From positions 1 through 63,713 of the forward strand of contig JBBSPV010000021.1 in assembly GCA_038258425.1 (NCBI GenBank): DNA of 63,713 nucleotides. Reading direction: 5' to 3'. The notes beneath the pieces are model-generated. The model worked only from the letters and a program-made list of their open reading frames with translations, ran no database searches and was not told the DNA's origin. Source of the stretch: DATLGB01 sp038258425 (lineage in GTDB: Bacteria; Actinomycetota; Thermoleophilia; Solirubrobacterales; Solirubrobacteraceae). Position numbers and translations under genes: made by a program. This document shows positions 17,497-25,999 of the stretch, piece after piece (the first letter of the stretch is position 1; each line of letters begins with the position of its first letter).

Positions 17497-17611
17497 CCGT
17501 TCCCCACTCCCCCGTGTTGAACACCCGTGCTGCACGCGCTTGCTGCCGTGTGCGGTCCGGTACCCGGACGCCGGGCGCGGATAACCGGCCACGTCGCCGG
17601 CGAACGTGCCG

Positions 17612-18280
17612 TCAGCGCGCGGGGGCGGGACGCTCGCCGGACGCGTCCTGGGCGGCGGCATGGTGCGAGCCCTGGGCGACGCCCTCCTCCGTGAGCCGGC
17701 GCATCCGGTCGCAGGCGCGCGTGAGGTAGCGCCGGCGCTGCATCTGGCCGAAGAGCCGGACGCCGAGGACGGTGAACGGGTTGCTGGCGCCCACCATCCG
17801 CGAGTAGGAGTGCACGCGGAACTGCACCTCGCCCGTGTCGAGCCACTTCCACACCTCCCAGGCCATCTCGCCCTGCTCGATGTGGCCCTCGAGCGTCTGG
17901 TACGGCCACCCCCACAGGCGCGCGGGCCGGCCGTCCTGGGTGCGCCGCTCGTCCTTGACGCGCCCGACGCGGCAGCCCGCGTAGGTCCGGAAGACGAGGA
18001 ACTTCAGCTCGAGCACCATGTCGCGCCCCTCGAGGGGCGCGTCGTGGTCGTAGTAGGCGCGAACGAGCTTGGGGTCGGCGACCTTGTAGTCGCGCAGCAG
18101 GCCCTGGGCGATCTCGAAGGGGCCGCCCGCGACGGGCTCGCCGGGCGGCTCGGGCGGCAGCGGCTGGCAGTAGTGGTCGATGCGCCAGCCGTCCGCCTCG
18201 GGATGCGGCGCGTCGGGGTCGTAGTTGACCCGCCGGCCGTGCAGCGCCGCGAGCCGCCGCGCGTCCTTGGCGGTGCTCAT
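17612..18280 (-). CDS. DUF1990-like protein (second of pair)
   Basis: A 222-residue soluble protein. Residues about 25-200 fit the DUF1990 pattern: an N-terminal NYDPDAPHPEADGW, a middle segment GWPYQTLEGHIEQGEMAWEV and a C-terminal FRVHSYSRM followed by a tract that ends RRYLTRACDRMRRL. DUF1990 proteins have no established activity. The C terminus is a low-complexity, Ala/His-rich tail. The ATG overlaps the stop of the upstream paralogue-like gene by 4 nt, so the two are co-translated. Confidence 0.6.
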   Translation of the reverse strand: MSTAKDARRLAALHGRRVNYDPDAPHPEADGWRIDHYCQPLPPEPPGEPVAGGPFEIAQGLLRDYKVADPKLVRAYYDHDAPLEGRDMVLELKFLVFRTYAGCRVGRVKDERRTQDGRPARLWGWPYQTLEGHIEQGEMAWEVWKWLDTGEVQFRVHSYSRMVGASNPFTVLGVRLFGQMQRRRYLTRACDRMRRLTEEGVAQGSHHAAAQDASGERPAPAR

Positions 18281-18984
18281 GCCTCGACCTCGACGCGTCG
18301 GGTGTGGATGTCGATGCCGCCGGTGATCCGGCCGCCGGAGGCCTTGGACACGCGTTCGAGCAGGGACGTCCACATGTGCAGCTGGATCTCCTTGGCCATG
18401 CGCAGATGGGTGTAGAGCACGTCGGCGAGCCTGTCGCCGCTGCGCGCCCAGGACTCGATCTCGAAGATCAGGAAGCCGTCCTCGGGATAGGCGCGGAACT
18501 CGATCTGGCCGGCCTCGAGATGCCCCGCGAGCGTCGCGAGGCGGAAGAAGTCGGGCTCGCGGGCGATGACGCGCACCGGGCCGTCCCAGGGGCCGGGCAT
18601 GCGCACGACGTACTCGTCGTCGACGGCCATCACGCCCGGCTGGCCGAGGACCTTCTGAAACGACGCCATCTCCGTCGGCGCCACCCGGTCGAGGTCCGCG
18701 CTGACGTAGGAGACGAGCTCGGGCGGGGTCTGCCGCGCGTCCCGGATCCGCACCCGGTAGCGGCGGTGGAACAGCGACCCGGCGCCGTCGCCGACGCGCT
18801 GGACCTCGTCGTGGTTGACGTCGTCGGGGAGGTCCGGTGGGCGGTCGGCCTCCCAGCTGCCCAGCTCCTCGGAGCGGTGGATCGGCGTCAGGCGCCACAG
18901 GTAGCGCCAGGAGGTCAGCGCGACGCCGACCGGCCACCTCGTCGCGGTCGTCACGCGCCGCCAGGGCGAGATGTTCCGTGGCAT
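18277..18984 (-). CDS. DUF1990-like protein (first of pair)
   Basis: A 235-residue protein related in layout to its downstream partner: FHRRYRVRI near residue 75, a central PDFFRLATLAGHLEAGQIEF and a C-terminal IFEIESWARSGD before RMAKEIQLHMW. The segment HLEAGQIEF corresponds to HIEQGEMAW in the partner, the strongest reason to treat them as one family. Function is unknown. The start at 18984 faces the small gene at 19018 across 33 bp. No signal peptide or membrane helix is apparent. Confidence 0.55.
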   Translation of the reverse strand: MPRNISPWRRVTTATRWPVGVALTSWRYLWRLTPIHRSEELGSWEADRPPDLPDDVNHDEVQRVGDGAGSLFHRRYRVRIRDARQTPPELVSYVSADLDRVAPTEMASFQKVLGQPGVMAVDDEYVVRMPGPWDGPVRVIAREPDFFRLATLAGHLEAGQIEFRAYPEDGFLIFEIESWARSGDRLADVLYTHLRMAKEIQLHMWTSLLERVSKASGGRITGGIDIHTRRVEVEA

Positions 18985-19017
18985 CGTCCGGACGCTACCC
19001 CGGGTAGCGTTCGGGCA

Positions 19018-19278
19018 ATGCTCACGACGCTCCTGTACCGCCTCGGGTTCCGCGACTGGCAGCTGCACGGCACCTCGCTGGCCTGCATCGGCCTGTGCAT
19101 CTCGCTCTGGATCCGAGCCAAGACCATCGACGACGACGAGCGCGGCAACGCCGAGCGCCGGGCGCTGTTCGTCGGGCTCTGGCCACCGATGTTCTGGCTC
19201 ATCGGGGACGCGGTCGCCCGCGAGCAGCGCGTGCAGCACCAGGTCGGGCGCCGCGCGCGGCGGGCGCTGCGCCGCTAG
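19018..19278 (+). CDS. Small hypothetical membrane protein
   Basis: An 86-residue protein with two moderately hydrophobic segments (about 13-33 and 50-64, the second LFVGLWPPMFWLIGDAVA) and a basic C terminus (RRARRALRR). I do not recognise a family. A TAGCGT element 7 nt before the ATG fits the leaderless pattern seen at several genes here, which supports it being expressed. It is divergent from the DUF1990-like pair. Confidence 0.6.
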   Translation: MLTTLLYRLGFRDWQLHGTSLACIGLCISLWIRAKTIDDDERGNAERRALFVGLWPPMFWLIGDAVAREQRVQHQVGRRARRALRR

Positions 19279-19300
19279 GACCCGCGCCCGCCGCCGCCGC

Positions 19301-21244
19301 TCACTGCACGACCTCGGCCTCGGCATCGACCTCGGCGCCCGTGTCTGCGGCGAACTGCTGGGTCGCGGGCGCCTCGTGCACCGGGATGTGCGGCCCGTCG
19401 CCGGCCGGGTCGAGCACGTCGTGCTCGAACCAGCGGTAGCGGCCGGCCAGGACCTTCTGGGCCGTCTCGTACTGGGCGTCGTCGTCGTTGGCCCAGAGCT
19501 CGGCGAAGAGCCGGTCGGCGCGCCGGCGCGCCTGGGTCGCGAACAGGTCGGCCAGCTCGTGGGCCGTCTCGGCGCGGGCCGGGTCCTCCCGGGCGATCGT
19601 CTCGGCGTAGACGACGGCCGCGGCGATCGCGTAGAGCTCCGCCCCGATGTCGACCACGCGGCCGAGCGCGACGCCCTTCTGCTCGAGCTTGGCCTGGTAG
19701 CGGCCCATGAGGTAGAAGGTCGACCGGGCGAGCTTGCGCGACCCGCGCTCGACGTAGCGCAGGTGGGCGGCCAGATCGCCGAACTCCTCGTAGGCCGACG
19801 GCTTCTGGCCCTCGCCGACGGCGAGCTGCGGGAACCACTTCGCGTAGAACACCCCGGCCTTGGCGGCGGCCCTGGCGCGGTCGGCCAGGCCGGCGTCGCC
19901 GAGCAGGACGTCGCCGGCGACCTTCAGGTGCTGGTCGACGGCCTCGCGGGCGATCATCAGGTGCATGATCTCCGTCGAGCCCTCGAAGATCCGGTTGATG
20001 CGCATGTCGCGCAGCATCTGCTCGGCCGGGATCGGCTTCTCGCCGCGGCGCGCGAGCGAGCCGGCGGTCTCGTAGCCGCGGCCGCCGCGGACCTGGACCA
20101 TCTCGTCCACCGCCCGCCAGCCGAGCTCGGACCCGTAGAGCTTGGCCAGGGCGGCCTCGATGCGGATGTCGTTGCGCTTGTCGTCGGCCAGGCGGCTGGA
20201 CACGTCGAGCATGGCCTCCAGCCCGAAGGCCGAGCCGGCGATGAACGCGAGCTTCTGGGCGACCGGGTCGTGCTCGCCCACGGGCACCCCCCACTGCTTG
20301 CGCTCGCCGGCCCACTCGCGGGCGATCTTGAGCGCGTACTTCGTCAGCGAGAGACAGATGGCCGGCAGCGACAGGCGCCCGGTGTTGAGCGTCGTGAGGG
20401 CGATGCGCAGGCCCTTGCCCTCGCCCGCAATGACGTTCTCGTTCGGCACGAAGACGTCCGTGAAGCGCGTCTGGGAGTTCTCGATCCCCCGCAGGCCCAT
20501 GAACTCGTTGCGGTGCTCGACGTCGATCCCCGGCGTGTCGCAGGGGCAGATGAAGGCGGTGATGCCGCCCTTGTGGCCGTCGGACTTCGGGATGACGGCC
20601 ATGATCACCACGACGTCGGCGATGGCGCCGTTGGTCGCCCACAGCTTGACGCCGTCGATCTTGTAGCCCGTGCCGTCCGGCGTCGGCGTCGCGGTGACAC
20701 CCATGCGGGCGGGGTCGGACCCGACGTCGGGCTCCGTGAGCAGGAAGGCGCTCACGTGGTCGGCGGCGACCTTGGGCAGCCACTCGCGCTTCTGGGCCTC
20801 CGAGCCGAACATCCGAAGCGGCTCCGGCAGGCCGATCGACTGGTGCGCGGAGAGCAGCGTGGAGATGGCGGAGTGCCAGCTGCCGGCCATTGCCAGCGCC
20901 CGGTTGTAGTAGACCTGGCTGAGGCCCAGGCCCCCGTACTCGTCGGGAATCTTCATGCCGAGCGCCCCGAGGTCCTTGAGGCCCTGCAGCACGTCGTCGG
21001 GGATGCGCGCCTCGCGCTCGATCTGCTGCGGGTCCACGCGCTCGGTCAGGAACGCGCGGAGGCGCCCGAGGAAGGCCTCGCCCCGGGCGACGGACTGGGG
21101 GTCGAGCTCGGGCTGCGGGTGGATCAGGTCCAGGCGGAAGTCGCCGAGGAACAGCTCGCGGCCGAAGCTCGGCTGCTTCCACTCGCTCTCGCGACTCGCC
21201 TCGGCGACCTGCTTGGACTCTTCATAGGACGGATTCGACTCCAT
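19301..21244 (-). CDS. Acyl-CoA dehydrogenase, long/very-long-chain type
   Basis: A 647-residue FAD enzyme that introduces a trans-2 double bond in acyl-CoA, first step of beta-oxidation. The FAD/acyl-CoA core has TEPDVGSDPA near residue 170, the GGRGYE segment near 400 and the catalytic-base region RIFEGSTEI near 430, where Glu follows Phe as in VLCAD-type enzymes. About 200 extra C-terminal residues form a helical domain, as in ACADVL/ACAD9, which makes it longer than short-chain enzymes (about 380 residues). A palindrome upstream (21272-21289) may be an operator. The gene is monocistronic. Confidence 0.9.
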   Translation of the reverse strand: MESNPSYEESKQVAEASRESEWKQPSFGRELFLGDFRLDLIHPQPELDPQSVARGEAFLGRLRAFLTERVDPQQIEREARIPDDVLQGLKDLGALGMKIPDEYGGLGLSQVYYNRALAMAGSWHSAISTLLSAHQSIGLPEPLRMFGSEAQKREWLPKVAADHVSAFLLTEPDVGSDPARMGVTATPTPDGTGYKIDGVKLWATNGAIADVVVIMAVIPKSDGHKGGITAFICPCDTPGIDVEHRNEFMGLRGIENSQTRFTDVFVPNENVIAGEGKGLRIALTTLNTGRLSLPAICLSLTKYALKIAREWAGERKQWGVPVGEHDPVAQKLAFIAGSAFGLEAMLDVSSRLADDKRNDIRIEAALAKLYGSELGWRAVDEMVQVRGGRGYETAGSLARRGEKPIPAEQMLRDMRINRIFEGSTEIMHLMIAREAVDQHLKVAGDVLLGDAGLADRARAAAKAGVFYAKWFPQLAVGEGQKPSAYEEFGDLAAHLRYVERGSRKLARSTFYLMGRYQAKLEQKGVALGRVVDIGAELYAIAAAVVYAETIAREDPARAETAHELADLFATQARRRADRLFAELWANDDDAQYETAQKVLAGRYRWFEHDVLDPAGDGPHIPVHEAPATQQFAADTGAEVDAEAEVVQ

Positions 21245-21271
21245 GGCTCAGGTTGTACCCGACGAGCTCGT

Positions 21272-21289
21272 CCCGAACGCCCGTTCGGG
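21272..21289. promoter_or_regulatory. Candidate operator of the acyl-CoA dehydrogenase
   Basis: CCCGAACG (21272-21279) and CGTTCGGG (21282-21289) form a perfect 8+8 inverted repeat with a 2-nt centre. It lies 28-45 nt before the start codon, where a -35 box would sit if the transcript is leaderless. Palindromes of this shape are typical TetR-family sites in actinobacterial fatty-acid genes (inference). Confidence 0.4.
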
Positions 21290-21341
21290 CGCCGCGGACG
21301 GCGGTCCAGCTCCTCGCGTGCACGCCCTGGTCACCGGCAGA

Positions 21342-21389
21342 GGCTCATCCCGGACTTGAGCCTTGATCCGGTGACTGGCCGGATGAGCC
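21342..21389 (-). terminator. Candidate terminator/hairpin at the P450 3' end
   Basis: GGCTCATCC (21342-21350) pairs perfectly with GGATGAGCC (21381-21389); the P450 stop codon lies inside. A second pair, TCACCGG (21331-21337) with CCGGTGA (21368-21374), interleaves with it, so the two stems are mutually exclusive or form a pseudoknot. No U-run follows. Confidence 0.4.
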
Positions 21390-22493
21390 CCAGCGGACCC
21401 GCAGCGCGGGCGGCTTGCGGAACACGAGGCCGCGCGGCGCGGGCGCCGGATACGCCGGATCGAGCTCGAGCCCCTCCAGGCGCTCGAGGACGCGCCCGAC
21501 GGCGACGTGGGCCTCGAGCCGTGCCAGGTGCATCCCGAGGCAGACGTGCGGGCCGGCGGCAAAGGCCAGGTGGCGGCGGGCGTCCGGCCGGCGGACGTCG
21601 AAGCCGTCGGGGTCGGCGAAGGCCTCGGGGTCGCGGTTGGCCGCGGTGACGCTCACGGACACGAGGTCGCCGCGCGCGACCATCGTCGGGCCGACCTCCA
21701 CGTCGCGCGTGGCGTAGCGATCGACGAGCGCCGCGGCGGGCTCCAGGCGCAGCGACTCCTCGACGGCGCCGGCCAGCAGGGCCGGCTCGCGCCGGACGAG
21801 GTCGAGCTGGTCCGGGTGCTGCAGCAGGTGCAGGATGACGTTGGCGAGCATGCCCTCCGTCGTCTCGATGCCGCCGAAGAGCAGGACTGCGGCGTTGGAG
21901 ACCGCCTCGTCGCGGTCCAGGCCCTCCGTGCGCTCGAGGGCCGGGCCGATGGCCGCGGCGAGCTCGGCGAAGGCCGCGCGGCCCTCGGGCGTGACGGGCC
22001 GGCGGGCGTTGACGCCCGCGACCGCGGCGACGATCGCGTCGTAGATGCGCAGGACGTCGGCGACGGGCAGCCGCTCGATCCCGAGCACGTGCGCCATGGT
22101 GCGCGCCGCGAGCGGCCCGGCGAACTCCCGGCGCAGGTCGGCCGCGCCCGCCGGCTGCAGGGCGTCGAGCAGTGCCTCGGTCTCGGCCACGACCACCGGC
22201 CCGAGCGTCGCCTGGACCTCCCGCAAGCGGAACGGCCGGGCGAAGGGCGCGCGGTGGCGGGCGTGCTCGGGCCCGTCGAGCGAGAGCATGCTCGGCCCGA
22301 CGACCTGTGCCGTCGAGAAGCGCGGGTCGTCCACCGTGAACGCCGCCTCGTCGCGCATGACCTCCAGGGCGAGGTCGCGGCGGGTGACGAGCCAGCCGCC
22401 GAGGCCCTCCACCCAGGCCACGGGATCCGTCGCGCGCAGTTCGCGCAACCGCGAATGCGGATCCCGCTCGAGCTCGGCGAGGGCGACCGGCAC
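21345..22493 (-). CDS. Cytochrome P450
   Basis: A 382-residue bacterial soluble P450 (somewhat short of the usual 400). It has the I-helix oxygen-binding motif GGIETTE (207-213), the ExxR pair (Glu246, Arg249) and the haem-binding FAAGPHVCLG with Cys318. The acidic Glu in the I-helix motif replaces the commoner Asp and is normal in many actinobacterial P450s. The substrate is unknown. It starts 4 nt after the MMPL stop, so it is probably in the same transcript, which suggests oxidation of a lipid or hydrophobic cargo handled by that exporter (inference). A dedicated ferredoxin is not adjacent. Confidence 0.92.
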   Translation of the reverse strand: MPVALAELERDPHSRLRELRATDPVAWVEGLGGWLVTRRDLALEVMRDEAAFTVDDPRFSTAQVVGPSMLSLDGPEHARHRAPFARPFRLREVQATLGPVVVAETEALLDALQPAGAADLRREFAGPLAARTMAHVLGIERLPVADVLRIYDAIVAAVAGVNARRPVTPEGRAAFAELAAAIGPALERTEGLDRDEAVSNAAVLLFGGIETTEGMLANVILHLLQHPDQLDLVRREPALLAGAVEESLRLEPAAALVDRYATRDVEVGPTMVARGDLVSVSVTAANRDPEAFADPDGFDVRRPDARRHLAFAAGPHVCLGMHLARLEAHVAVGRVLERLEGLELDPAYPAPAPRGLVFRKPPALRVRWGSSGQSPDQGSSPG

Positions 22494-22497
22494 GCGC

Positions 22498-24669
22498 TCA
22501 GGCGCGCACGGGGACCGGCTCGCCCTCGCGCTCGCCCTCCGCCGGCTCGACCGAGACGTGCGGCATCGCCTTGTCCAGCCACGCCGGGAGCCACCAGTTC
22601 GCCTTGCCGATGAGGTGCATGAGCGACGGCACGAGCACCGTGCGCAGGACGAAGGCGTCCAGCAGCACGGCCGCCGCGAGCCCGACGCCGAACTCGGCGA
22701 TCACCCGCTGCCCACCGAGCACGAAGGAGCCGAAGACCGCGACCATGATCGTCGCCGCGGCGGTGATCACGCGCCCCGTGTCGGCCTGGCCGACCCGCAC
22801 CGCCCGGGCATTGTCGCCCGTGTGCGTCCACTCCTCGTGCATGCGCGAGACGAGGAACACCTGGTAGTCCATGGACAGCCCGAAGAGGATGGCGAGCATG
22901 ATCACCGGCAGGAACGCCTCGATCGGGCCCTGCCCCGCGCCGATGAGGTCCGCGCCGAAGCCCTCCTGGAAGACAAGCGTGACGACCCCGAAGGCCGCGC
23001 CGGCCGCGAGCAGGTTCATCGCCGCGGCGACGACGGGGACGAGCAGGCTGCGGAAGGCGAGCATGAGCAGCAGGCAGCCGAGCAGCACGATGACGCCGAT
23101 GAAGAGGGGCAACTTGCCCGTGAGGACGTCGGCGAAGTCGTCGAAGATCGCCGTGACGCCGCCGACGGCGACGGACACGTTCGTGCCCTTGGTGGCCGCG
23201 GGGACCACGTCGTCGCGCAGGCGGGTGATCAGGTCGCTCGTGGCCGCGGCCTGCGGTGCGGTGGAGGGCAGGGCCGAGATCAGGGCGACCTTGCCGTTCG
23301 GGCTCGGCACGGGCGCCGAGGCGAAGGCGATGCCCCGCTCGGCGCCGACGGCCTTCGCGAGCCGGGCGACGGCCGGCAGATCCGCCTTGCCCGACGGCGT
23401 CTTCGCCACGAGCTGCAACTGGCCGTTGAAGCCGGGCCCGAAGCCGTCGGCCAGCAGGTCGTAGGCCTTGCGCGTCGTCGAGCTCGCCGGGTCCTGGCCC
23501 GCGTCGGAGGAGCCCAGGCGCAGGCCGGTCATCGGGAGGGCGAGCGCGATCATGAGCACGAGCGCGCCCGCCGCGAGCGCCGCTGGGCGGCGCTGCACGA
23601 AAGCCGCCCAGCGCGCCCAGGCGCCGTCGGCGACCGGCTCCCCCGTGGCGAGCCGACGCCGTTCCTTGCGGCTGAGCACCCGCACGCCGACGACCCGCAG
23701 GAACGCCGGCAGCAGGGTGATGGCCGCGGCCATGACGAACAGGACGGTCAGCGACGCGGCGAGCGCCACCCCGTTGAGGAAGCTCTGCCCGAGCACGAGC
23801 AGGCCGAGCAGGGCGACGCAGACGGTGGCGCCCGCGAAGAGCACGGCCCGCCCCGACGTGTTGAGCGCGAGCTCGACCGCCTCGGCCGGGGTGCTCCCCG
23901 CCTTCACGGCGTTGCGATGGCGGGTGATGATGAACAGCGCATAGTCGATGCCCACGCCGAGGCCGATGAGCGTCGCGAGGATGGGCGCGAAGGTCGCCGT
24001 CGTGACGGCGTGGGCGAGGAGGTTGGCCGCCGCGAGCGCGGTGCCGAGGCCGAACACCGCGGTGAGCAGCGGCGTCAGCATGGCCAGCAGGGACCCGAAG
24101 GCGATGAAGAGGACGACCGCCGCGGCGAGCAGGCCGACGATCTCGCCGGCGTTCCCCTGCTGCTGGGTGGCGAACTGGATGCCCTGACCGCCGAGCTCGA
24201 CCTGCAGGCCGCCGCCGCGCGCCGCCTCGGCGCGGTCGATGACCCGCTTGTAGGCGGGGATGCCGACGTCCTGGGCCTCGCCGTCGAAGGCGACGGTCGC
24301 GTACGCCGTCCGCCCGTCCTTGGAGATCTGCTGCGCGCCGGCCTTCGAGAAGGGGCTGGCGATCTCCGCGACGTGCTTTGCCTTCCCGATCCGGCGCAGC
24401 GCCGCCTCGGCGCGCGCCTGGACCGCCGGGTCGGTCACCTTGCCGTCCCGGACGTGGAAGACGACCTGGTCCTGGTCTCCGGACTGGGTCTTGAAGTTCT
24501 TCTGCAGCAGCTCGAAGGCGCGGGCGGACTCCGTGCCGGGCAGTGAGAAGTCGTCGGCGTAGCCCGAGCCACTGGAGGCGCTGATGCCGCCCAGGACGAG
24601 GAGGAGGGCGAACCACGCCCCGATCACGGTGAAACGGCGGCGGAAGCAGAAGCGTGCGAGAGCGGTCAT
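22498..24669 (-). CDS. MMPL family RND-type transporter
   Basis: A 723-residue RND-superfamily exporter with twelve predicted helices in two halves, each with an extracytoplasmic domain (about 35-170 and 390-510). The proton-relay motif is duplicated: GIDYALF with Asp242-Tyr243, and SMDYQVF with Asp601-Tyr602, as in mycobacterial MmpL proteins. MMPL proteins move lipids or hydrophobic molecules across the membrane. The C terminus is a Glu-rich tail. It is upstream of and almost contiguous with the P450. The region before the start has TACGGT about 45 nt away; no strong Shine-Dalgarno. Confidence 0.93.
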   Translation of the reverse strand: MTALARFCFRRRFTVIGAWFALLLVLGGISASSGSGYADDFSLPGTESARAFELLQKNFKTQSGDQDQVVFHVRDGKVTDPAVQARAEAALRRIGKAKHVAEIASPFSKAGAQQISKDGRTAYATVAFDGEAQDVGIPAYKRVIDRAEAARGGGLQVELGGQGIQFATQQQGNAGEIVGLLAAAVVLFIAFGSLLAMLTPLLTAVFGLGTALAAANLLAHAVTTATFAPILATLIGLGVGIDYALFIITRHRNAVKAGSTPAEAVELALNTSGRAVLFAGATVCVALLGLLVLGQSFLNGVALAASLTVLFVMAAAITLLPAFLRVVGVRVLSRKERRRLATGEPVADGAWARWAAFVQRRPAALAAGALVLMIALALPMTGLRLGSSDAGQDPASSTTRKAYDLLADGFGPGFNGQLQLVAKTPSGKADLPAVARLAKAVGAERGIAFASAPVPSPNGKVALISALPSTAPQAAATSDLITRLRDDVVPAATKGTNVSVAVGGVTAIFDDFADVLTGKLPLFIGVIVLLGCLLLMLAFRSLLVPVVAAAMNLLAAGAAFGVVTLVFQEGFGADLIGAGQGPIEAFLPVIMLAILFGLSMDYQVFLVSRMHEEWTHTGDNARAVRVGQADTGRVITAAATIMVAVFGSFVLGGQRVIAEFGVGLAAAVLLDAFVLRTVLVPSLMHLIGKANWWLPAWLDKAMPHVSVEPAEGEREGEPVPVRA

Positions 24670-24770
24670 GGCGAAGAGGAGGTCGGGGAACGGACGGGGA
24701 GGACGTCAGACCGTACCCGCAACCCGCCTTGCACGCCAGATCGCCGCCACGGCGTACGGTCGGCGGTCGC

Positions 24771-25814
24771 ATGCGTCGGCCCCGCGCAACGCCGCTGCTG
24801 GTGCTCGCCCTCGCCGCGGGGCTCGTGGCGACCGCCCCGAGGGCCACGGCGCCGGCCGGCGCGCAGAGCGAGGGCACGCTGCGCGATCGCGTCCAGCGCG
24901 GACAGGCGCAGGAGCAGGCGCTCGGCGGCGCTGTCGCCCGCCTGAGCCGGCTCGAGCAGGCGGCGGCACGCGACGTCGCCGTGCTGCAGGGCCGCGTCGA
25001 CGCCGTCCAGGCCGACCTCGCGGCCGCCGAGGCGCGGGCGGCTCGAGCCCAGACGCAGCTGCGCGCGGCCCAGGCGCGCGTCGCCCGCCTGCGCAGCCGC
25101 CTGGCACAGGTGCGGCGCAAGCTCGCGCTGCTGCTGCGCGAGCGCTACGTCAACGGCGAGCCCAGTCTCGTCACCGTCGTGGTCAACGCCGAGGGCTTCG
25201 CCGACCTGCTCGAGACGGTCGAGTTCGTCCACCGCGTCCAGCGGGCCGACACGCGGCTGCTCGAGGTCGTGCGCACGGCGCGGGCCGACGCGACGCGCGA
25301 GCGCCGGACCCTTGCCGTCCTGACCCGCCGGCGCGTGGCCGCCGCCACGGCGGTCCGCCGGCGCCGCGACGCGCTGGCCGGCATCCTCACCGGGCTGCGC
25401 CAGCGCCGGGACGCCCTCGCGCAGGCCCGCGCCGCGCGGGCCGCGGCGCTCACACGCACCCGGGCCGGCCGCCAGCAGGCCCAGCGGGCGCTCGACCGGC
25501 TGCTGGCCGAGCGCGCCCGCCTCGCCGCCTCGACGAGCTTCTCGACGCCGACGGCCGTCGGGCCGGCGCCGGGCGGCGGCTGGGCGGTCCCCGCCGCCAT
25601 CGTCCAGTGCGAGTCCGGCGGCCAGAACCTCACGCCGAACTCGGCCGGCGCGTCCGGCTACTACCAGATGCTCGACTCGACCTGGCACGGCCTGGGCGGC
25701 TCGACCTCGCACGCCTACCAGGCCTCCAAGGCCGAGCAGGACCGGCTCGCGAGCGGGCTGTGGGCGGGCGGCTCCGGCGCGCGCAACTGGGTCTGCGCGG
25801 CGCTGGTGAGGTGA
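24771..25814 (+). CDS. Secreted coiled-coil protein with transglycosylase-like domain
   Basis: A 347-residue exported protein. Residues 1-31 form a signal peptide ending in AQSE. Residues 35-255 are an Ala/Arg-rich coiled coil of PcsB type, containing RYVNGEPSLV and GFADLLETVEF near 125-152. Residues 268-347 are a transglycosylase-like domain of the resuscitation-promoting-factor type with the catalytic Glu281 (QCESGGQN) and two Cys (280, 343) that could form a disulfide. It probably cleaves peptidoglycan glycan strands. The coiled coil is shared with the NlpC/P60 protein at 45242. The ATG at 24771 is chosen because it begins the signal peptide. Confidence 0.85.
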   Translation: MRRPRATPLLVLALAAGLVATAPRATAPAGAQSEGTLRDRVQRGQAQEQALGGAVARLSRLEQAAARDVAVLQGRVDAVQADLAAAEARAARAQTQLRAAQARVARLRSRLAQVRRKLALLLRERYVNGEPSLVTVVVNAEGFADLLETVEFVHRVQRADTRLLEVVRTARADATRERRTLAVLTRRRVAAATAVRRRRDALAGILTGLRQRRDALAQARAARAAALTRTRAGRQQAQRALDRLLAERARLAASTSFSTPTAVGPAPGGGWAVPAAIVQCESGGQNLTPNSAGASGYYQMLDSTWHGLGGSTSHAYQASKAEQDRLASGLWAGGSGARNWVCAALVR

Positions 25815-25854
25815 CGTCGTCCGCAGGTCGGAGCTCGCGAGGACCAGCGGCCCT

Positions 25855-25915
25855 GTGACCGCACTTCCGGTCGCGTAGGGTCCGGAACTGCGGTCACGTC
25901 CGGAACTGCGGTCAC
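25855..25915. repeat. Inverted plus tandem repeat of a 16-18 bp element
   Basis: The 185-bp gap before the GMC gene contains GTGACCGCACTTCCGG (25855-25870), its inverted copy CCGGAACTGCGGTCAC (25882-25897, one mismatch) and a direct copy of that at 25900-25915; the two direct copies form an exact 18-bp tandem repeat beginning GTCCGGAACT (25880-25897 and 25898-25915). It can fold into a 16-bp hairpin with an 11-nt loop. It could be a terminator, an operator array or a small repetitive element. The rest of the gap shows nothing I recognise. Confidence 0.75.
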
Positions 25916-25999
25916 GCCGCCACGGACCACGGGAGCCCTGAGCTCTTCGCCGCCCGCCCGCGCGTGATACGAAGCACGCATCCGAGGAGGAGAGGACCG

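Noticed and set aside
14939..17524. 861-residue minus-strand ORF over the AbrB and MFS genes
   Set aside because: Its translation is His/Arg/Asp-rich shadow sequence; the MFS gene itself is in a different frame.
16156..17661. Longer start for the polyol-type MFS gene at 17661
   Set aside because: It adds 55 unrelated residues upstream of a strong Shine-Dalgarno and an ATG that begins a normal N terminus.
25855..25915. CRISPR array
   Set aside because: Only two tandem units without spacers and one inverted copy; no cas genes in the window.
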